Positions 1 through 11,879 of a stretch of DNA of 64,000 nucleotides are shown piece by piece. The stretch covers positions 23,410,538 through 23,474,537 of the forward strand of contig OW240918.1 of NCBI GenBank assembly GCA_933207985.1, written 5' to 3'. The stretch comes from Pelobates cultripes. Its lineage: Eukaryota > Chordata > Amphibia > Anura > Pelobatidae. Each line of letters starts with the position of its first letter. Positions within the stretch are counted from its first letter, which is position 1. The position numbers and the translations under genes are program-made. The notes under the pieces were generated by a model. That model saw nothing but the letters and a program-made list of their open reading frames with translations. It ran no database searches and was not told where the DNA came from.

Positions 1-424
1 AGGACACCCTGCTCTCCATACGGAGGCACTCCAATGACATTTCGGTCTCCTTGTGTTGTATATCTATTCAAGCCTGTGACATCGTGGGTTCTCTATGCTG
101 AATATTGATTCAAAGCAGCACACGTATATATAACTAAAGTAATCTGCTTACTGCAAGGCAAGAAATTGAATTATCTACTGTAACATCTATGTGGTCACAA
201 ACTTATGTCATAATCTTTTTCTAGGAAAGCTTTAGAGAAGGTCACCTTAGTCATCGGGATCAAGAGGAAGGTACTTGAGAACACACTGAAATCTGGCATT
301 CTGCTTTAGAAAGATGCTTATAAGTAACAACTTATTTCATTGACGAGAACATCTTTGCAATGAGAGCTATACTCAGGATAAAGAGATTTTAATGCAGTAA
401 AAACTGCATCAGCCTCAGTTGTAT
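1..424. other. Unique AT-rich sequence, no gene seen
   Basis: No repeat, splice-bounded open frame or RNA gene could be recognised here. Confidence 0.4.
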
Positions 425-903
425 TTAAAGGGGCCTGTCACCTGCCTCCTCGAAACTACTCATGCTCTTAATAAAGAGTATGCGATTTCATCTATACATT
501 GTACTATAACTTTTGCTAACAAATGTGTAGGTTGGGGGTAAAAAAACTATTTAAAGGTTTTTCTCCGACCTGTCAAACAAATTTGGCATAGACTCTATTC
601 CGAAAAAATGATTTTAAGGGAGAGCAGAAAGGACCTCCCACATGCCATCATTCTGCTCTGCACCCATAGCAATTGGTGTGCTAGCACTTGCTATGGAGTT
701 ATGAGTATAAACTGACATCACACCATTCAGACGCCAGCATTCTGGCAATGAGACCAGCATGTCAATGCCATGGAAGAGTTCTGCCCTGCTTGGGTAAGTT
801 TCTACAAGCAGGGCAAGTCAACGAGGAGTGCTGGTGGATCAGAGGTGGTACACAGAGTTCACAGCGAGGGAGCAGAGGTAAATGCCTAACAGGTTCCTTT
901 TAA
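425..903. mobile_element. T2/Kolobok-like MITE with TTAA flanks
   Basis: A 471-bp segment (429-899) lies between TTAA at 425-428 and TTAA at 900-903. The left end reads AGGGGCCTGTCACC and the right end, on the reverse strand, reads AAGGAACCTGTTAGG, so the termini are imperfect inverted repeats. TTAA duplication with AGG-starting termini is the signature of the T2 MITE group placed in the Kolobok superfamily in Xenopus; assignment here is by that signature only. The right half (about 705-835) resembles 19440-19590, which shows it is a repeat family. No transposase is encoded; the short open frame at 688-903 is fortuitous. Confidence 0.6.
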
Positions 904-1017
904 TTAATTACCAACAAGGGTTTTCAGATTTCAGTTTGGCCCTATAGCAGGGAATAAGTTAGGTAAAACTTTGATGATTCTTTTCTCAGTTTAGATCAGT
1001 AGAAATTAACTTCCTAC

Positions 1018-1164
1018 TTCACAGGAGCTTAGTTGGTCCTGTAGAAGAGCAGTTACTGCTTCTCCACACTTGAGTCCATGAAGCAAAAAATAAGCAGTAC
1101 CAATGTCTGTTCCACTGTCTGTTGTGGCAATGAGGTACCAGTTTGGTGTGTTACACGTCCCCAC
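1018..1164 (-). CDS. Candidate host-gene exon (49 codons, phase 0)
   Basis: On the minus strand an open stretch of exactly 147 bases, divisible by three, is bounded by good splice signals. Upstream is a 3' splice site ending TGCTGTTTACAG, with a branch-like TTACTAAAT about 33 bases before it (1193-1202). Downstream is a donor GTAGGAAGT beginning at 1017. The translation starts VGTCNTPNWYLIATTDSGTD and continues with balanced amino acid composition (ending LLQDQLSSCE), unlike the low-complexity chance frames elsewhere in the window. The frame lacks a Met, as expected for an internal exon. I do not recognise the protein family, so no function is given. If real, the host gene runs on the minus strand and much of the window is its intron. 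The alternative is a chance frame of about 50 codons, which is not rare, so certainty rests on the splice sites and composition. Confidence 0.45.
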
Positions 1165-1734
1165 CTGTAAACAGCACATGAGATGGTTTATTGATTTAGT
1201 AACACATCATCGTGGCTAGCTTGCCTATCGATATTTACATGGTAAGGGTAACAATCTCTACTAGCATTGGTATTCTACATTTTAATTCCACTGTGGCATA
1301 TGCTTTTAATGGAGTATGACAGATGTTTTGTTGCATTTATATCTGCTGAGCCACCGTCTACACCAACACAACGAGGATACAGTAATTTACATTGTATTTA
1401 CGTTGGACCAAACAAGGTCCACAATCAGTCAACGCCTACAGAGAATGGAACTCAAAAATTGGGTAAGGTATATATGTAGTTCAGATACCTGCCAATAAGT
1501 CTTAAACATAATTGAGAACAGTAATCTTTGGAATGTGCTTAATAGTTTTAATATTTTGTACAGGATTCCTGTTTTGGCATTTAATATATGTATTCATTGC
1601 TTTTTCACAGGAGAAGAAACGACGAGGATGGTGATGAGATAACGACTGTATTCCTTCTGAATCAGCTTTATTTATTAATTACTTGGACGTAACATGTGAA
1701 CTGATTATCAGCTAAGCCCTAAATATAGATTTAA
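1165..1734. other. Intron-like unique sequence
   Basis: No repeat was recognised. A plus-strand pyrimidine-rich acceptor-like site ends at about 1610, but it has no convincing partner donor, so no exon is called. Confidence 0.35.
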
Positions 1735-2200
1735 AAAATTTGGCCTGTCTAAATGTGAACACACATTTTGAATATTCTGTGCATTTGATGGAAAAGTATG
1801 AAAACCTTTAGATTTAGTAATGTCAGCAGCAATGCCTCCTCCATTGGGGCGGATGTATTTTTTTACCATTTCTCTTGAAACCATTGATATTTCTAGGTTA
1901 TCTTGCATGAACTGCTGGCTTCAGGCCATGCCTCAACGTATCAGCTGAGTTAAGATCAGGACCTTTACATGGCCATTAGAAAATACAACATTTCTTCTGC
2001 TTCAGTCAATAGAATGAGATATACTTGTGTGTTAATCACCGTTGTCATACTACATGACCCACATTCTTTCCAGCTTAAGGTCATATAAGAAACTCTGATT
2101 TCCTTCTGTAGAATTATCAGGTGCAATCCACAATTTATAGTTCCATCAAAGACTGCGTACCATACAGAGCATGCAAAGGTTGAATATGCACGTTTTGGCA
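1735..2200 (-). pseudogene. Decayed Tc1-like transposase fragment
   Basis: The minus strand contains remnants of the C-terminal part of a Tc1-type DDE transposase. Near 1920-1975 the reading is GPDLNSADTLRHGLKPAVHA, which corresponds to the conserved family block 'SPDLNPIE.LW.ELKPAVHAR'; the catalytic Glu of 'PIE' is lost (SAD). Farther 5' on this strand (1980-2200) the frame has further family-like but frameshifted sequence. Stops and frameshifts interrupt it throughout, and neither terminal inverted repeat was found. It is an old, dead, truncated copy, and it is more diverged than the Tc1-like copy at 62.3-63.5 kb. Confidence 0.55.
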
Positions 2201-3518
2201 AACAAATTTTATTTAATCAGCCAGTTTTCCATGCAAGCAATAATCACTAATACATTAATTTCTCTTAAAATATTTCTCACTTCCACAGATTGCTCACAAA
2301 AAGCACCAATGCCCTCTGTAGACTTTTCTAAGTATTAAAATAAGCACGTAAATGTTGCATAAAGCCCAACACAATTTCTTACAGCTCAGAGCTGTTGGAA
2401 AAATCAAGGATTTTTTTTCCAGAGTACCCAGTTCTCATGGATTGTGCCCAGTAATAGTCTGATGGCTTTAAAATGATATCTATGTGTTCATTGCCACTGA
2501 CATACACTATGTAGCCTTTGTTTTGACTGATTTATTTCCCATGGAGCCAGCAAGTACTTGGCTACGTGGCTGCAATGAGCAAAATTAATGCAATTCTGAT
2601 GTATAAGTCATGGAAAAATACCTCCATGGATTTTTCACAAATATTCTGTGATATTTAAGGAAAAATATACAGCTCAAGAAAAATTAATTTAAAATAGCAC
2701 TTTACTATTAACTCTCATTCACTTTTAGAGGGCATAGAAGACACAGATCCCACAGTTTTTACAACAGACTCTATATCGGGATAAAGGTGAGAACCTCATT
2801 TGCATTCCCCTCAAAAGTATTAGTATATCAAAAGTAAAGACGTAAAATTCCAGCTGAACATGGCTTTAACAGGTTTCTTTGAGCATCAGAACACGTTTGC
2901 TCTTTATATAGATCATGGTGCACAGAGAACCCTGTTTCCTTATACATAACTGGTTATAAATACATCAATTTTTGAAAACCTATTGAAGCTGCAATTCTAC
3001 CGCATTGGTCTCAAACATCAGTGAAGGAAGAGATACTTCTTACTTTGCCAGTACAAAATATTCACATAGCCTGCGAATGCTGCATGCGTACACAGCATGC
3101 AACTCCCAACTTCACCTAAATGTATCAATCAGAGAAGCCCAGCAGAAGCTACAAATATGTGTGGTCACACAATCGAGGGCTCATAGTTGTCAGCTACATT
3201 CACAAAGAGCCATTTGGTTGACATCAGACGTTTTACATCTGCCATTAATTTATTCAGCAGTTATCTAATCTGAGGAATGGAATTGCTTCCAGAGCTGAAC
3301 TACATATCCTATAAATGCCTGCTCGTCAGAGGAATACAGGATATGTTTACATCCATAGACCAGAATAATATATTTCTAAATGGCACAGCCATTCTCTGGT
3401 TTTGACAAAGTTCATTTTTTTACACTATTGGGTAGTAAATATAATATAAACAATATCTCCCTCCATGGTTAAGCACCCTGATTCTGGTTGATCATATCTC
3501 TATACTTACCTAGTAGGT
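2201..3518. other. Unique AT-rich sequence, no gene seen
   Basis: No repeat family or supported exon was recognised. Short open frames here lack splice context. Confidence 0.35.
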
Positions 3519-3833
3519 CTATGAGAATGTTTTACAATCAATTTCATATTGAAATATTTCAGACAGCAATGTTCTATTTGGTAAGCATGGCTTGCTGGGT
3601 GGTATCCTCTCGTTCATTATGTTGCACACATAAGCTCTGGCATTAGCAAAAGTAAGAACGATTTCCTCGGAAGACACCCAGGGGTCGTTTTTGACCTCAT
3701 TGAGTAGTTTATACCATTTAATGAAAACCCTGCTGTTACTGGAAACCCATTTTCCAATGTGCTCTGAATTCTCTTTTGAAAAGATTAATTTCTCAAACCT
3801 GGTCTTTAAAAAGCAGACTTCAGTGATAAACAA
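3519..3833 (-). CDS. Unassigned 104-codon open frame, possible exon
   Basis: The minus-strand frame has a protein-like composition (for example EHIGKWVSSNSRVFIKWYKL and SEEIVLTFANARAYVCNIMN). An acceptor-like site (CTTTTTAAAG) lies about 30 codons' worth of bases inside its 5' end. A strong consensus donor, CTAG followed by GTAAGTATAG, lies at about 3503-3512, but the frame reaches a TAG stop before that donor, so a clean internal exon cannot be drawn. It could be a terminal exon, a decayed exon, or chance. It is on the same strand as the candidate exon at 1018-1164. No family is recognised. Confidence 0.2.
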   Translation of the reverse strand: MFITEVCFLKTRFEKLIFSKENSEHIGKWVSSNSRVFIKWYKLLNEVKNDPWVSSEEIVLTFANARAYVCNIMNERIPPSKPCLPNRTLLSEIFQYEIDCKTFS

Positions 3834-6800
3834 TTTTTGTCTTTGTTTTAAATGGATTTAAATCATCAAACACACACTCATTGGCATCTCATTGATTGGA
3901 GTAAGTGGCTCAAAGAGAGTTTAATATCCTGCAGGCGTTCATTTACCTTTTCAAACATAGGCAGTGACTACTGGATTAATATGTTATTGAATAACATGAA
4001 AATTTCAATGTTTTTGTTGTTCACATGTAGGTGACGATCAGATAACATTTAAGTCAAATTAATGCGAGAATGCAAATCAATCTGACGGTTCCACAAACTT
4101 TCTCTCAGCACGTTGTTTTTTTTCTGTTCTCTTTACAATTACAAAAGACTTAGGGCACATGGTGTCACTACATAGACCACAACAGTACATGGAAATAGTG
4201 ATGTAGTGTATTAGAATCTTTGTATGCCGTAGGTTACATAATACAGTCATGTGATATCACTGTGAATTAATCAGCAATTCGGCGAATGTATTGAACAATG
4301 GCTCCATTCTTCATTGTATGAGTGAGCGAGTTTAGCAAATAATTAACTCTGCTCTTCTTAATGTGACTTAATGGGTGAAATTGTGTTTTCCTTAAATATT
4401 GCACATACTAGATACTAGTATTGCTTTTGATTTAACAGTGGAAATGTATACAGATGTGTAAAAAATAAAAAAAAACTTTTGTTAGTCAGTAAACCGCTAT
4501 GATTGTGAGAGTCTGGGAGTAGGAGAAAGAAGGTATGGGTATGGGAAATAAGGAAAAAAGAAGAATAAAGACACAGGATAGAAAAAAAGAAACGGAAAAA
4601 AACAGAAGTGATCTTGGTCTTGGTGTGATAAATCCTTGTAAAACACTTACATAGGAGTGTTACTAAAGGAATAACTTCAGAGGATTAGCCATAGAAGTAA
4701 GCAGCCGGGGTATATAGGGAGGGCAGAGATGTGATGTTTAAAGATACCTTGCAGAGGAAGAAACATTGGAGAGTGACCTCAAGAAACCAGTGACATTATA
4801 TTTACTGACAGAAAGAATGAGTTTAATGATTTACCATATTCCCCTGCTCAGGAATGTAGTGAGGTGTGGGGGCCCTTCCAATGTGCAAGTCAAAATAGCT
4901 CAAATGGGCTGTATTTTTGTACTTTTTTTTCATTGGCCCAACTACCTGCAAGCCGCCTAATGATGCGTGTTTTTCTCTCTGGTTTTCGGGTCATTGTTGG
5001 TACCATACTTTGTAACGCTTTTAAAATGTCAAAAAATGTTAAATAAAAATGTGAAATAAAGATTTTAAAAAAATAATAATAATGTTTTTCTAATTTTACG
5101 TTTTTTGTTGTTTTTTTGTGTTTTTTGTTTTTATAAATGCATGCATCTCTTTCTCTAACAAATGTCAAAGATTTCAGTACTTCATCACTCAAAAGGTTAA
5201 TTTGCTTCCAAGTAAATAAGGGGCCCGCCAGCCCTGAAAACGTGCCATCTGAACACATTCCACAAACTCTTTTAATTCCTTATACTTCTAGAGTAACATA
5301 GCAGCCACCTAGTAAAATTCAGTCTTGACTTAACACCAGAATGTCTATAATGTCTGTTCAAACTGTTAATCCTCAAAGGGCATTGTTTATTACACCAGGC
5401 ACATTTTCAGTGAATAATAAAAATGATAAACACTGTATTTTTTTAAAGATATATATATTTAATGTAATACGTCATCACCATAGCTTTCTGAAAATGTGTG
5501 GAATCCATTGCAAAGGATAACAATCTACTGCAAAAAGCTTACATATATATATGTCAACGAGACAGTAGTATAATTATTCTAATTTTAGGTCCCAAGTGGA
5601 CCTGGCTTCCAAATGGACAAAGAAAATCCATACTATGTCCTAACTGGCCAATGTTCCCAAAGGGACATAGAAAATGCATACATTAAATCTGCTGTTTGTG
5701 TGGGTACATTCATTATGTACCACAGTTTAACTGCTATTATAGTTGTGCTTAAACGCACATACTTGTTAGAGATCCCTATTTGGGGCTTTAATAACTCTGT
5801 CTATTTTTGATTTCCAATTTCCCTAATTCTAGAAGTTCTAAATAGTTAAAGTGTATGAGTATAACATAGCATCGCAGCAATAAAATAAAAAAGAGAGTGT
5901 CCCATTTTCAGCCTTTTGAAGTGTTAGGAGGTACGATCATAGATTATTTTAGTGTAAAATACATCAACTATTATTATTGCTTTATAAACGAGAGTTTATA
6001 TGTAGCATTTTTCATGCTGCTTTTCCTACATAAATGTTCTTTATTGCATTTTATTACAATATAAGATTGAAATTACTATTGTCATTAGTCACATACTACT
6101 GGATTGTAGACCAATTAGCTCTGAATATTTAATATATATTCGGTATTCATTGACTCCTTACGGTTATTTCTCAAGGATAACAATTTGGCATAGAAAAATC
6201 AAAAGAAGTCCAAGAAAGGTGAAATGGTGCATATACAGAGTAGTTTGATTTGACCAATTTAACATTTTAACATTTAACATTTTAACATTGGTATTTTCTT
6301 TTTTCATAATATTGATTTACTTTCTTCAATGACCTACATTCTCTAAGGGATGTTTATAATAAACAATGGTATTTGATAGAAGAACCCAGTGGATCCTCCC
6401 TGATTTTTATAAGCTTTGGTAGAAATGACCTCCCCACATATTTTATGATGTCATGGGTTCAATGAATCAAAGGTAAGGAAAGTATAGGGGGAAAATGCAC
6501 TTACCCAGCCTAAAAATACAATACCATCACCAATTTTGAGAAAAATCTTAGTATCATGTAAAAGTTTTAATTTATTTTATTTTTACTTTTTTAATGACCC
6601 ATTAAGCAAAAAATTACAAAGCTTAAAAATATTTAGGAACATGAGTTTGGTTCTTTAAGAAGGAAAGATTGTTCAAAAAAGAAACCTATGTTATCATCTT
6701 GATCGAGCACTCTGATTGGTTCCTTAGTTTCCGTGTGCCACCTTTTATGAATAAGCATCATTTCAGATCAGTTGTACAAGGCCTGTAATGTTACTACAAA

Positions 6801-7967
6801 TCTATTAGACATGCTATCACCTAGCCATTAATTTCATGAAGCAAATAGAAGGAACTTGCCACAACGTATCAAAACATGCCTACAGAGACCGCTGGTGAGA
6901 AAACAAAGAGAGAATTGTTTGTTCGTCTTTATCTAGAGCAGGCTTATTACTGTTGGTTTCTTATCACATTGCAGTCACTGGTACAGCCACAAGTCCTGTC
7001 AGGAGCAATTAGGTATGTGATGCATGCACTTTTACTCGGGGTTTTTCCCTGTCCGACTTGAAAGGCCAGGAGCGGTGGCTGAAGATTGAAAGTAGGCTTC
7101 ACACTTCATCCCTGCACATTGTCACTTTCTATCTCTTTTTACTAGTGGCTACAGTCGCCTCTTCACACAGAATGTCATCTTGATTTCTGAATATCCAACG
7201 CAGCTATGTGTAAAGGGCTTTTAGAAGACATTAAGGAAACGTCTTGTGCCCACTTTAACATTCAATGACAATAACCATGTAAACATTTCAGGAAAGCTAA
7301 TTGAATGACAGAATTAATTAATTCGGGAAACACTGAAGTAATTTACTAGAGGAGCTATAAATAAAGGCGGCACTAATTGGAGATATAATTATGTTTAGGT
7401 TGAATAGTTACATTTGTCACGAATGGATAGTTTATTTTGGATAGTTTCCTATGTTTTTTTTTCAAAATATACAATTTGTAACTGTAAATCTGTATCGATC
7501 TATAATGTGTTTCTGTGCAAATGTGTGGCAAGGGTCACTCTCACACTCCCGCAGTCGGTTGCATTGTGTACCACAGTTTATTTTAAACAAAGTATCTAAC
7601 TGCAGCAAAAAAAGCATAAATTGCAAGATATGTTGCTTCGACATGTCTACAAGTTTAGAAAATGTTAAATTGAAACTGTCGCTTGCCAGGATTTTTATTG
7701 TAATGTTTACTTATCCCCATATATATGTGTTTCTGAGTTCTGAAGAAAGCCACAATACTGTATTCATCTCTGTCCTGGAAATGAGTACCACCATTTTGAC
7801 TTCCTATTATTGTTACTGACTCACCCTTTTCTGTCATAAATAATGTTGCACCTGTCAGCATAGAATCCTCTCCACAACATGCATCCAATATCTCTGTGGA
7901 GGAAGAGTTAATCAATGGCCAGAAAGGGGCGTAGCCAATGAAAGACGAGACACAGAAAGAATGTTGC
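3834..7967. other. Long unique, intron-like stretch
   Basis: Mostly unique AT-rich DNA with no supported gene. Local features are a purine-rich tract at about 4440-4605, A/T-rich homopolymer runs at 5040-5130, and a small tandem repeat of 'aacattttaac' type at 6260-6290. The interval 7240-7420 has the balanced, TAATTA-containing look of a conserved regulatory element; it is listed as a finding only. Confidence 0.35.
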
Positions 7968-8739
7968 TGTTTCTCCTCTACAGAAAAATGAAGAATGCCC
8001 CTCTGGAAGGGGTGGGGGGTGGGGGGCTAGAGTGTGTCTTGAGGATATCTTAACAGGGGGTAACCCTTGACTAAACCAAAAAGGAAAAAAGGTGTGAACT
8101 AAAGACTAAGTCCGAGGTCCACGTGGTAGAACCCTCAAAATTATATGAATAAAAACATATTTATTAGATAACCTAAGAATACACAAAAACACAAAAATAA
8201 ACACTCCACATCTAAATAAATGGGGAGAGCGATGGAATACCGCTAATCGGGGGAATAGGCAGGACTATGAAGAGGACTGCATAAGGGGATGAGTAAATGA
8301 GTAAATAGGTGTCACCACATATAATACTCTACTTGTGTGTTGCTACATTTTTGTAGCGGTTATATGTATCCATTAGAAGCTACTAGGGACACATTGTTAC
8401 ATAGACTATAGCTATCATCCACTACAAGTACTAACGGGTTTACTCCTTATTCTACTACCACTTATTTTTTAGGGTGGAATGTTTGGATAGTACTCATCAA
8501 TGTATTTAATTATATGTGGTGACACCTATTTACTCATTTACCTGCCTATTCCCCCGATTAGCGGTATTCAATCGCTCTCCCCATTTATTTAGATGTGGAG
8601 TGTTTATTTATTTTTGTATTTTTGTGTATTTTTAGGTTATCTAATAAATATGTTTTTATTCATATAAATTTGAGGATTCTACCACGTGGACTTTGGACTT
8701 AGTCTTTATTTTACACCTTTTTTCCTGTTTCTCCTCTAC
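7968..8739. mobile_element. Inverted-arm insertion with 15-bp target duplication
   Basis: The 15-mer ctgtttctcctctac occurs at 7967-7981 and again at 8725-8739, which marks an insertion of about 743 bp (7982-8724). Inside, two arms of about 200 bp are inverted copies: roughly 8090-8317 and 8510-8720. The right arm lacks about 35 bases present in the left arm (around 8250-8285). The left edge carries a G-rich tract (about 8009-8030). No coding capacity is seen. A long target duplication points to retrotransposition by target-primed reverse transcription rather than a cut-and-paste transposon. The inverted arms could reflect a 5'-inverted copy of a Penelope-like or other non-LTR element. The class is not certain. 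Confidence 0.6.
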
Positions 8740-9319
8740 TTGTATTCAATGTGTGCCCTGACTGTGCCAGGTCTGAATTGGATTGAAATGTCTATTGCTA
8801 AAGGATATGTTTAGAAATAGGCCTCGATTTAATATTGTTGGATAAGCTTTTCAAATCATTAAAAAAAAATGTTTAATTCTTTATTTTTGAGGTGCAGGAG
8901 TAACATTTAAGCTTACAGTGCCACAATAGCTTAAATAAGCACTCATAGTAATAAACATATTAATACAGAATAGGGCATTTGTGATTTCAGCATATTTTAC
9001 CTAATAAAACATATGTCAAGCTAACCATGCCAGTCTAGATAGAGGAGTGAATCAAGTTTACTATATCAGATAAGAGGCTGCCTTGGACAGGGTAAGTGAG
9101 AACATATATTATGTTATTAAGCTTAGTCAACTAGAAGGTCAGACAAAATATAAGGAGAAACACAACCAAGCAGTTACGGTACTGAGCTCTAAATGGATGC
9201 TGTGACACATACCTGAGTTAGATCATTATTCGTAACATCAAAACAGGTAAATGATCAATAACATTAGCTGAAAAGTAATATTGTGTAATATAGAGAGTTA
9301 TAGTCTGATTGCCCTATGG
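8740..9319. other. Unique AT-rich sequence, no gene seen
   Basis: Nothing recognisable as a gene or repeat. Confidence 0.35.
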
Positions 9320-10130
9320 ACTCATAAGTGTTGCCGAGTAGTCCCTAGAGAGTGGAACGGTTCGTTCAGGACCTTTCGAGTCACACTATCGCCCTTGAGC
9401 AGCACCACTCCAGAGCCAGTTATTAGTAGGAACCAGCAGCCAGTGTCCACAGGCCTCCCTTTCCCTAACCTGGGTGCGGTCCTGTGAAAGTCCCGGAGAG
9501 AGATGGCATTTCCAGGGTTGTGGACTGTGCTTGGGTGTACATGCACTTATGGTTCCCCACCCAGGAGTGAGGCCCTGAACGTGATCCTATTCGTCACGTA
9601 TCAAGGTTGTAGTAGCTGAATCGGACCAGTACCCTCGACCACTCCAGCTTTCCCAGAACCGCTGGCACAGGGTTCCGAATGCCTCCTGAGAGCCTTTTTT
9701 CCCTTGCCTTCCTGACAGCTTCACACCACACTGTGTCAAAGCACACGCGGCAGCCATCTTAAAAGTACCACATGCGGGACCTCTTCTCAGTTTGCTCCCA
9801 GGAGTTGGCAGTAGGTATGATTGTACTTGGTGGGAACCGGAAAACCCCCACCGGCCCAGAGGGGAGAGCACGGGGCTTGGTGTGGCAGTCATGTAGCTCA
9901 GGCAAACCTATCCAGAGAGATCGGCTGCTTCTCCCCGCAAAGGAATGCACCAGGTTGAAACAACTGAAGACAACTCTGCGACAGGGCTGTAACTTGCCCT
10001 AGGGTTGCCCAGTGGACACCAGGATCAGAAACAGTTAAGCTGAAGTTGATTGTCTTATATATCGAGATAGCTGAGGAGCTCATGTATGGTGTGACAATCC
10101 AGCATGGCGGTCGAGCCCTGACCCTTATTT
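9320..10130. repeat. GC-rich block of unknown class, probably a dispersed repeat
   Basis: This interval is clearly richer in G+C than its surroundings. It holds several overlapping short frames on both strands (up to 101 codons on the minus strand at 9587-9892), none with recognisable motifs. Phrases such as 'cagccatcttaaaa' and 'cagcatggcggtcga' resemble the untranslated regions of LINE elements, which suggests the 5' region of a LINE on the minus strand. No reverse transcriptase sequence supports this, and no boundaries or target duplication were found. Confidence 0.3.
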
Positions 10131-10275
10131 AATATTTTTTTGGGGGTATACTTTTAAAATGATTTAATATTTTGAAAATATTTTAATATTGCAATATATA
10201 TATGATATATTTTGATATTTTCATATTTTTATAGCCTATCCAAAAATATTAAATCATTTGAAAAGGTTATAAAAA
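10131..10275. repeat. AT-rich near-palindromic tract
   Basis: The motif 'ttaatattt' and its complement recur, and 'aaatgatttaatattt' near 10158 is answered by 'aatattaaatcattt' near 10244, which makes an imperfect inverted repeat of about 100 bp. Confidence 0.4.
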
Positions 10276-11669
10276 ATGATTAAATCAATCCCATAGTTTC
10301 TTTTAAAAAATACCACAGAATATAAAATAACATCTGCATGCTAGTATAATGCCCTCATTTAATAAGCAAATAGCTGAGACCAGTAATATTGTTTTAAACC
10401 TATAGTAATGCATTACATTGGTACAAGAAAATATTTATCTGTTCAATAAAATGTTTAAAGTCATATTGTTTTATTGAACAGATCATCAATAATTTGTAAT
10501 TGATACAGGCCATTAGAAAATCAGAAGTTTGTAAATAAATATTTTCTTTAGAGAGACATAATTAAAATACTAATTTGAGTTGCTCCTTACAAATGGGGTT
10601 TTATATTATTTGTGAAAAGGAGTATGAAATGAATGTTAAGTCAAAATAGTAAAAATGAAAAAAACTCAAATTCAGTTACTTTTTCACCTTGGCAATTGTG
10701 TCCTACAGGTATCTATCTCCTTGTCAATTTGGTGCAATTCCCACGTTAGTGAAAAAACTCCTCTGTAACAAATTCTACCAAGGGACACAGACTCCTTATC
10801 ACTATTTCCTCAGTTTGTAAAGAAAAGGACCAAATATAAAATATAATCAAAGTAATAAAGTTGGAAAGTAATGAAATATGAAGTACACATAAGTCTAATT
10901 GGTGTCAAAATTGCAATTAACTTGAAAGTGACCCCTAGACAAGCAATGTCTCAGATAGATGGAGTTGTAATTATCTTGAGATCTCTTCGTTTCCTAATGC
11001 TTAACCTTTGTAGATCAGTTCATATCTTTCCTCTTATAATCTACAGCAAAGATAGAACCATCAAATCATGATATTTTTTAAATCAATTCCACAATTCATC
11101 TCAACTGCATTCTTAAATGCTATTTATTTACCATGAATTTAGTCGTGTTCTATTTTCTTATATCACAAGGACAGAGATAAATATGTAAAAATTCCTGGCA
11201 GCACCCAAAGCCCATCACATCACTATGACATAATCTCACTTCCTAAACATTTTTTTGCTACACTTGAGCCATTTACGTCCTCGGGACCCTTTAAACCTGA
11301 AACACCTCCTTTAAAATCTAGACGACCACATTTGTGAAAGAGGTGTACCCCTTAATCATTGAATGACTCTTGGAAGGACACCCCTTCTCTACCTATAATG
11401 TACATGTATCAAACTTTCAGTGCTGGAATATGTGCTATCTCAGTGCGATTAAGAGCAGTCTCCAACGCGTTCCTTAATGTGACGCGTTCCTTATAAGACA
11501 GCTGTTCTGCAGGGAGATGTGACCCGCTGCAAATAGTGAACTGCATCTCACATCATTACCTTTGCTTACTGGAATCCAGAATAGTCCAATGTTTCAATGG
11601 CAAGGGCTGTAGAATATTCAACATATTAGCCTGGGAGGGCTGATCCAGCTGTTATATTAAAAGTGACTA
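10276..11669. other. Unique sequence, no gene seen
   Basis: No repeat or exon recognised. A short inverted pair 'gttcaataaaat'/'attttattgaac'-type occurs around 10440-10480. Confidence 0.35.
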
Positions 11670-11840
11670 GTAATAATGGTGGAAAAAGGTTAAAATCCAT
11701 CAAGTTCAGCCTTTCACACAACTGTTATTGCTGTTGATCCAAAGGATATTGTGAAATGGACCCAATGTCTTTTCTAGTTATGCTAAGGATTACACAGTCC
11801 TATTTAAGATAACATATGCAATCTGTCCAACTTGCACTTT
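11670..11840 (-). repeat. Anuran dispersed repeat fragment
   Basis: The plus strand reads 'ccatcaagttcagcctttc' and 'gctgttgatccaaagga', which is the reverse of the 3' portion of the dispersed repeat at 30294-32340 ('gaacttgatagccgc' and 'ttttggatcagtaac' there). This is a partial, diverged, oppositely oriented copy. Confidence 0.5.
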
Positions 11841-11879
11841 ATTTATGTCAAACTATATTATCTAAAATATCCATATATA

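Noticed and set aside
1450..1680. Plus-strand exon after the acceptor at about 1610
   Set aside because: No matching upstream exon; the frame ends quickly and lies opposite in strand to the better-supported candidate exon.
6876..6920. Tiny plus-strand exon between 'gcctacag' and 'ctggtgaga'
   Set aside because: It would be only about 9 bases, with no supporting frame on either side.
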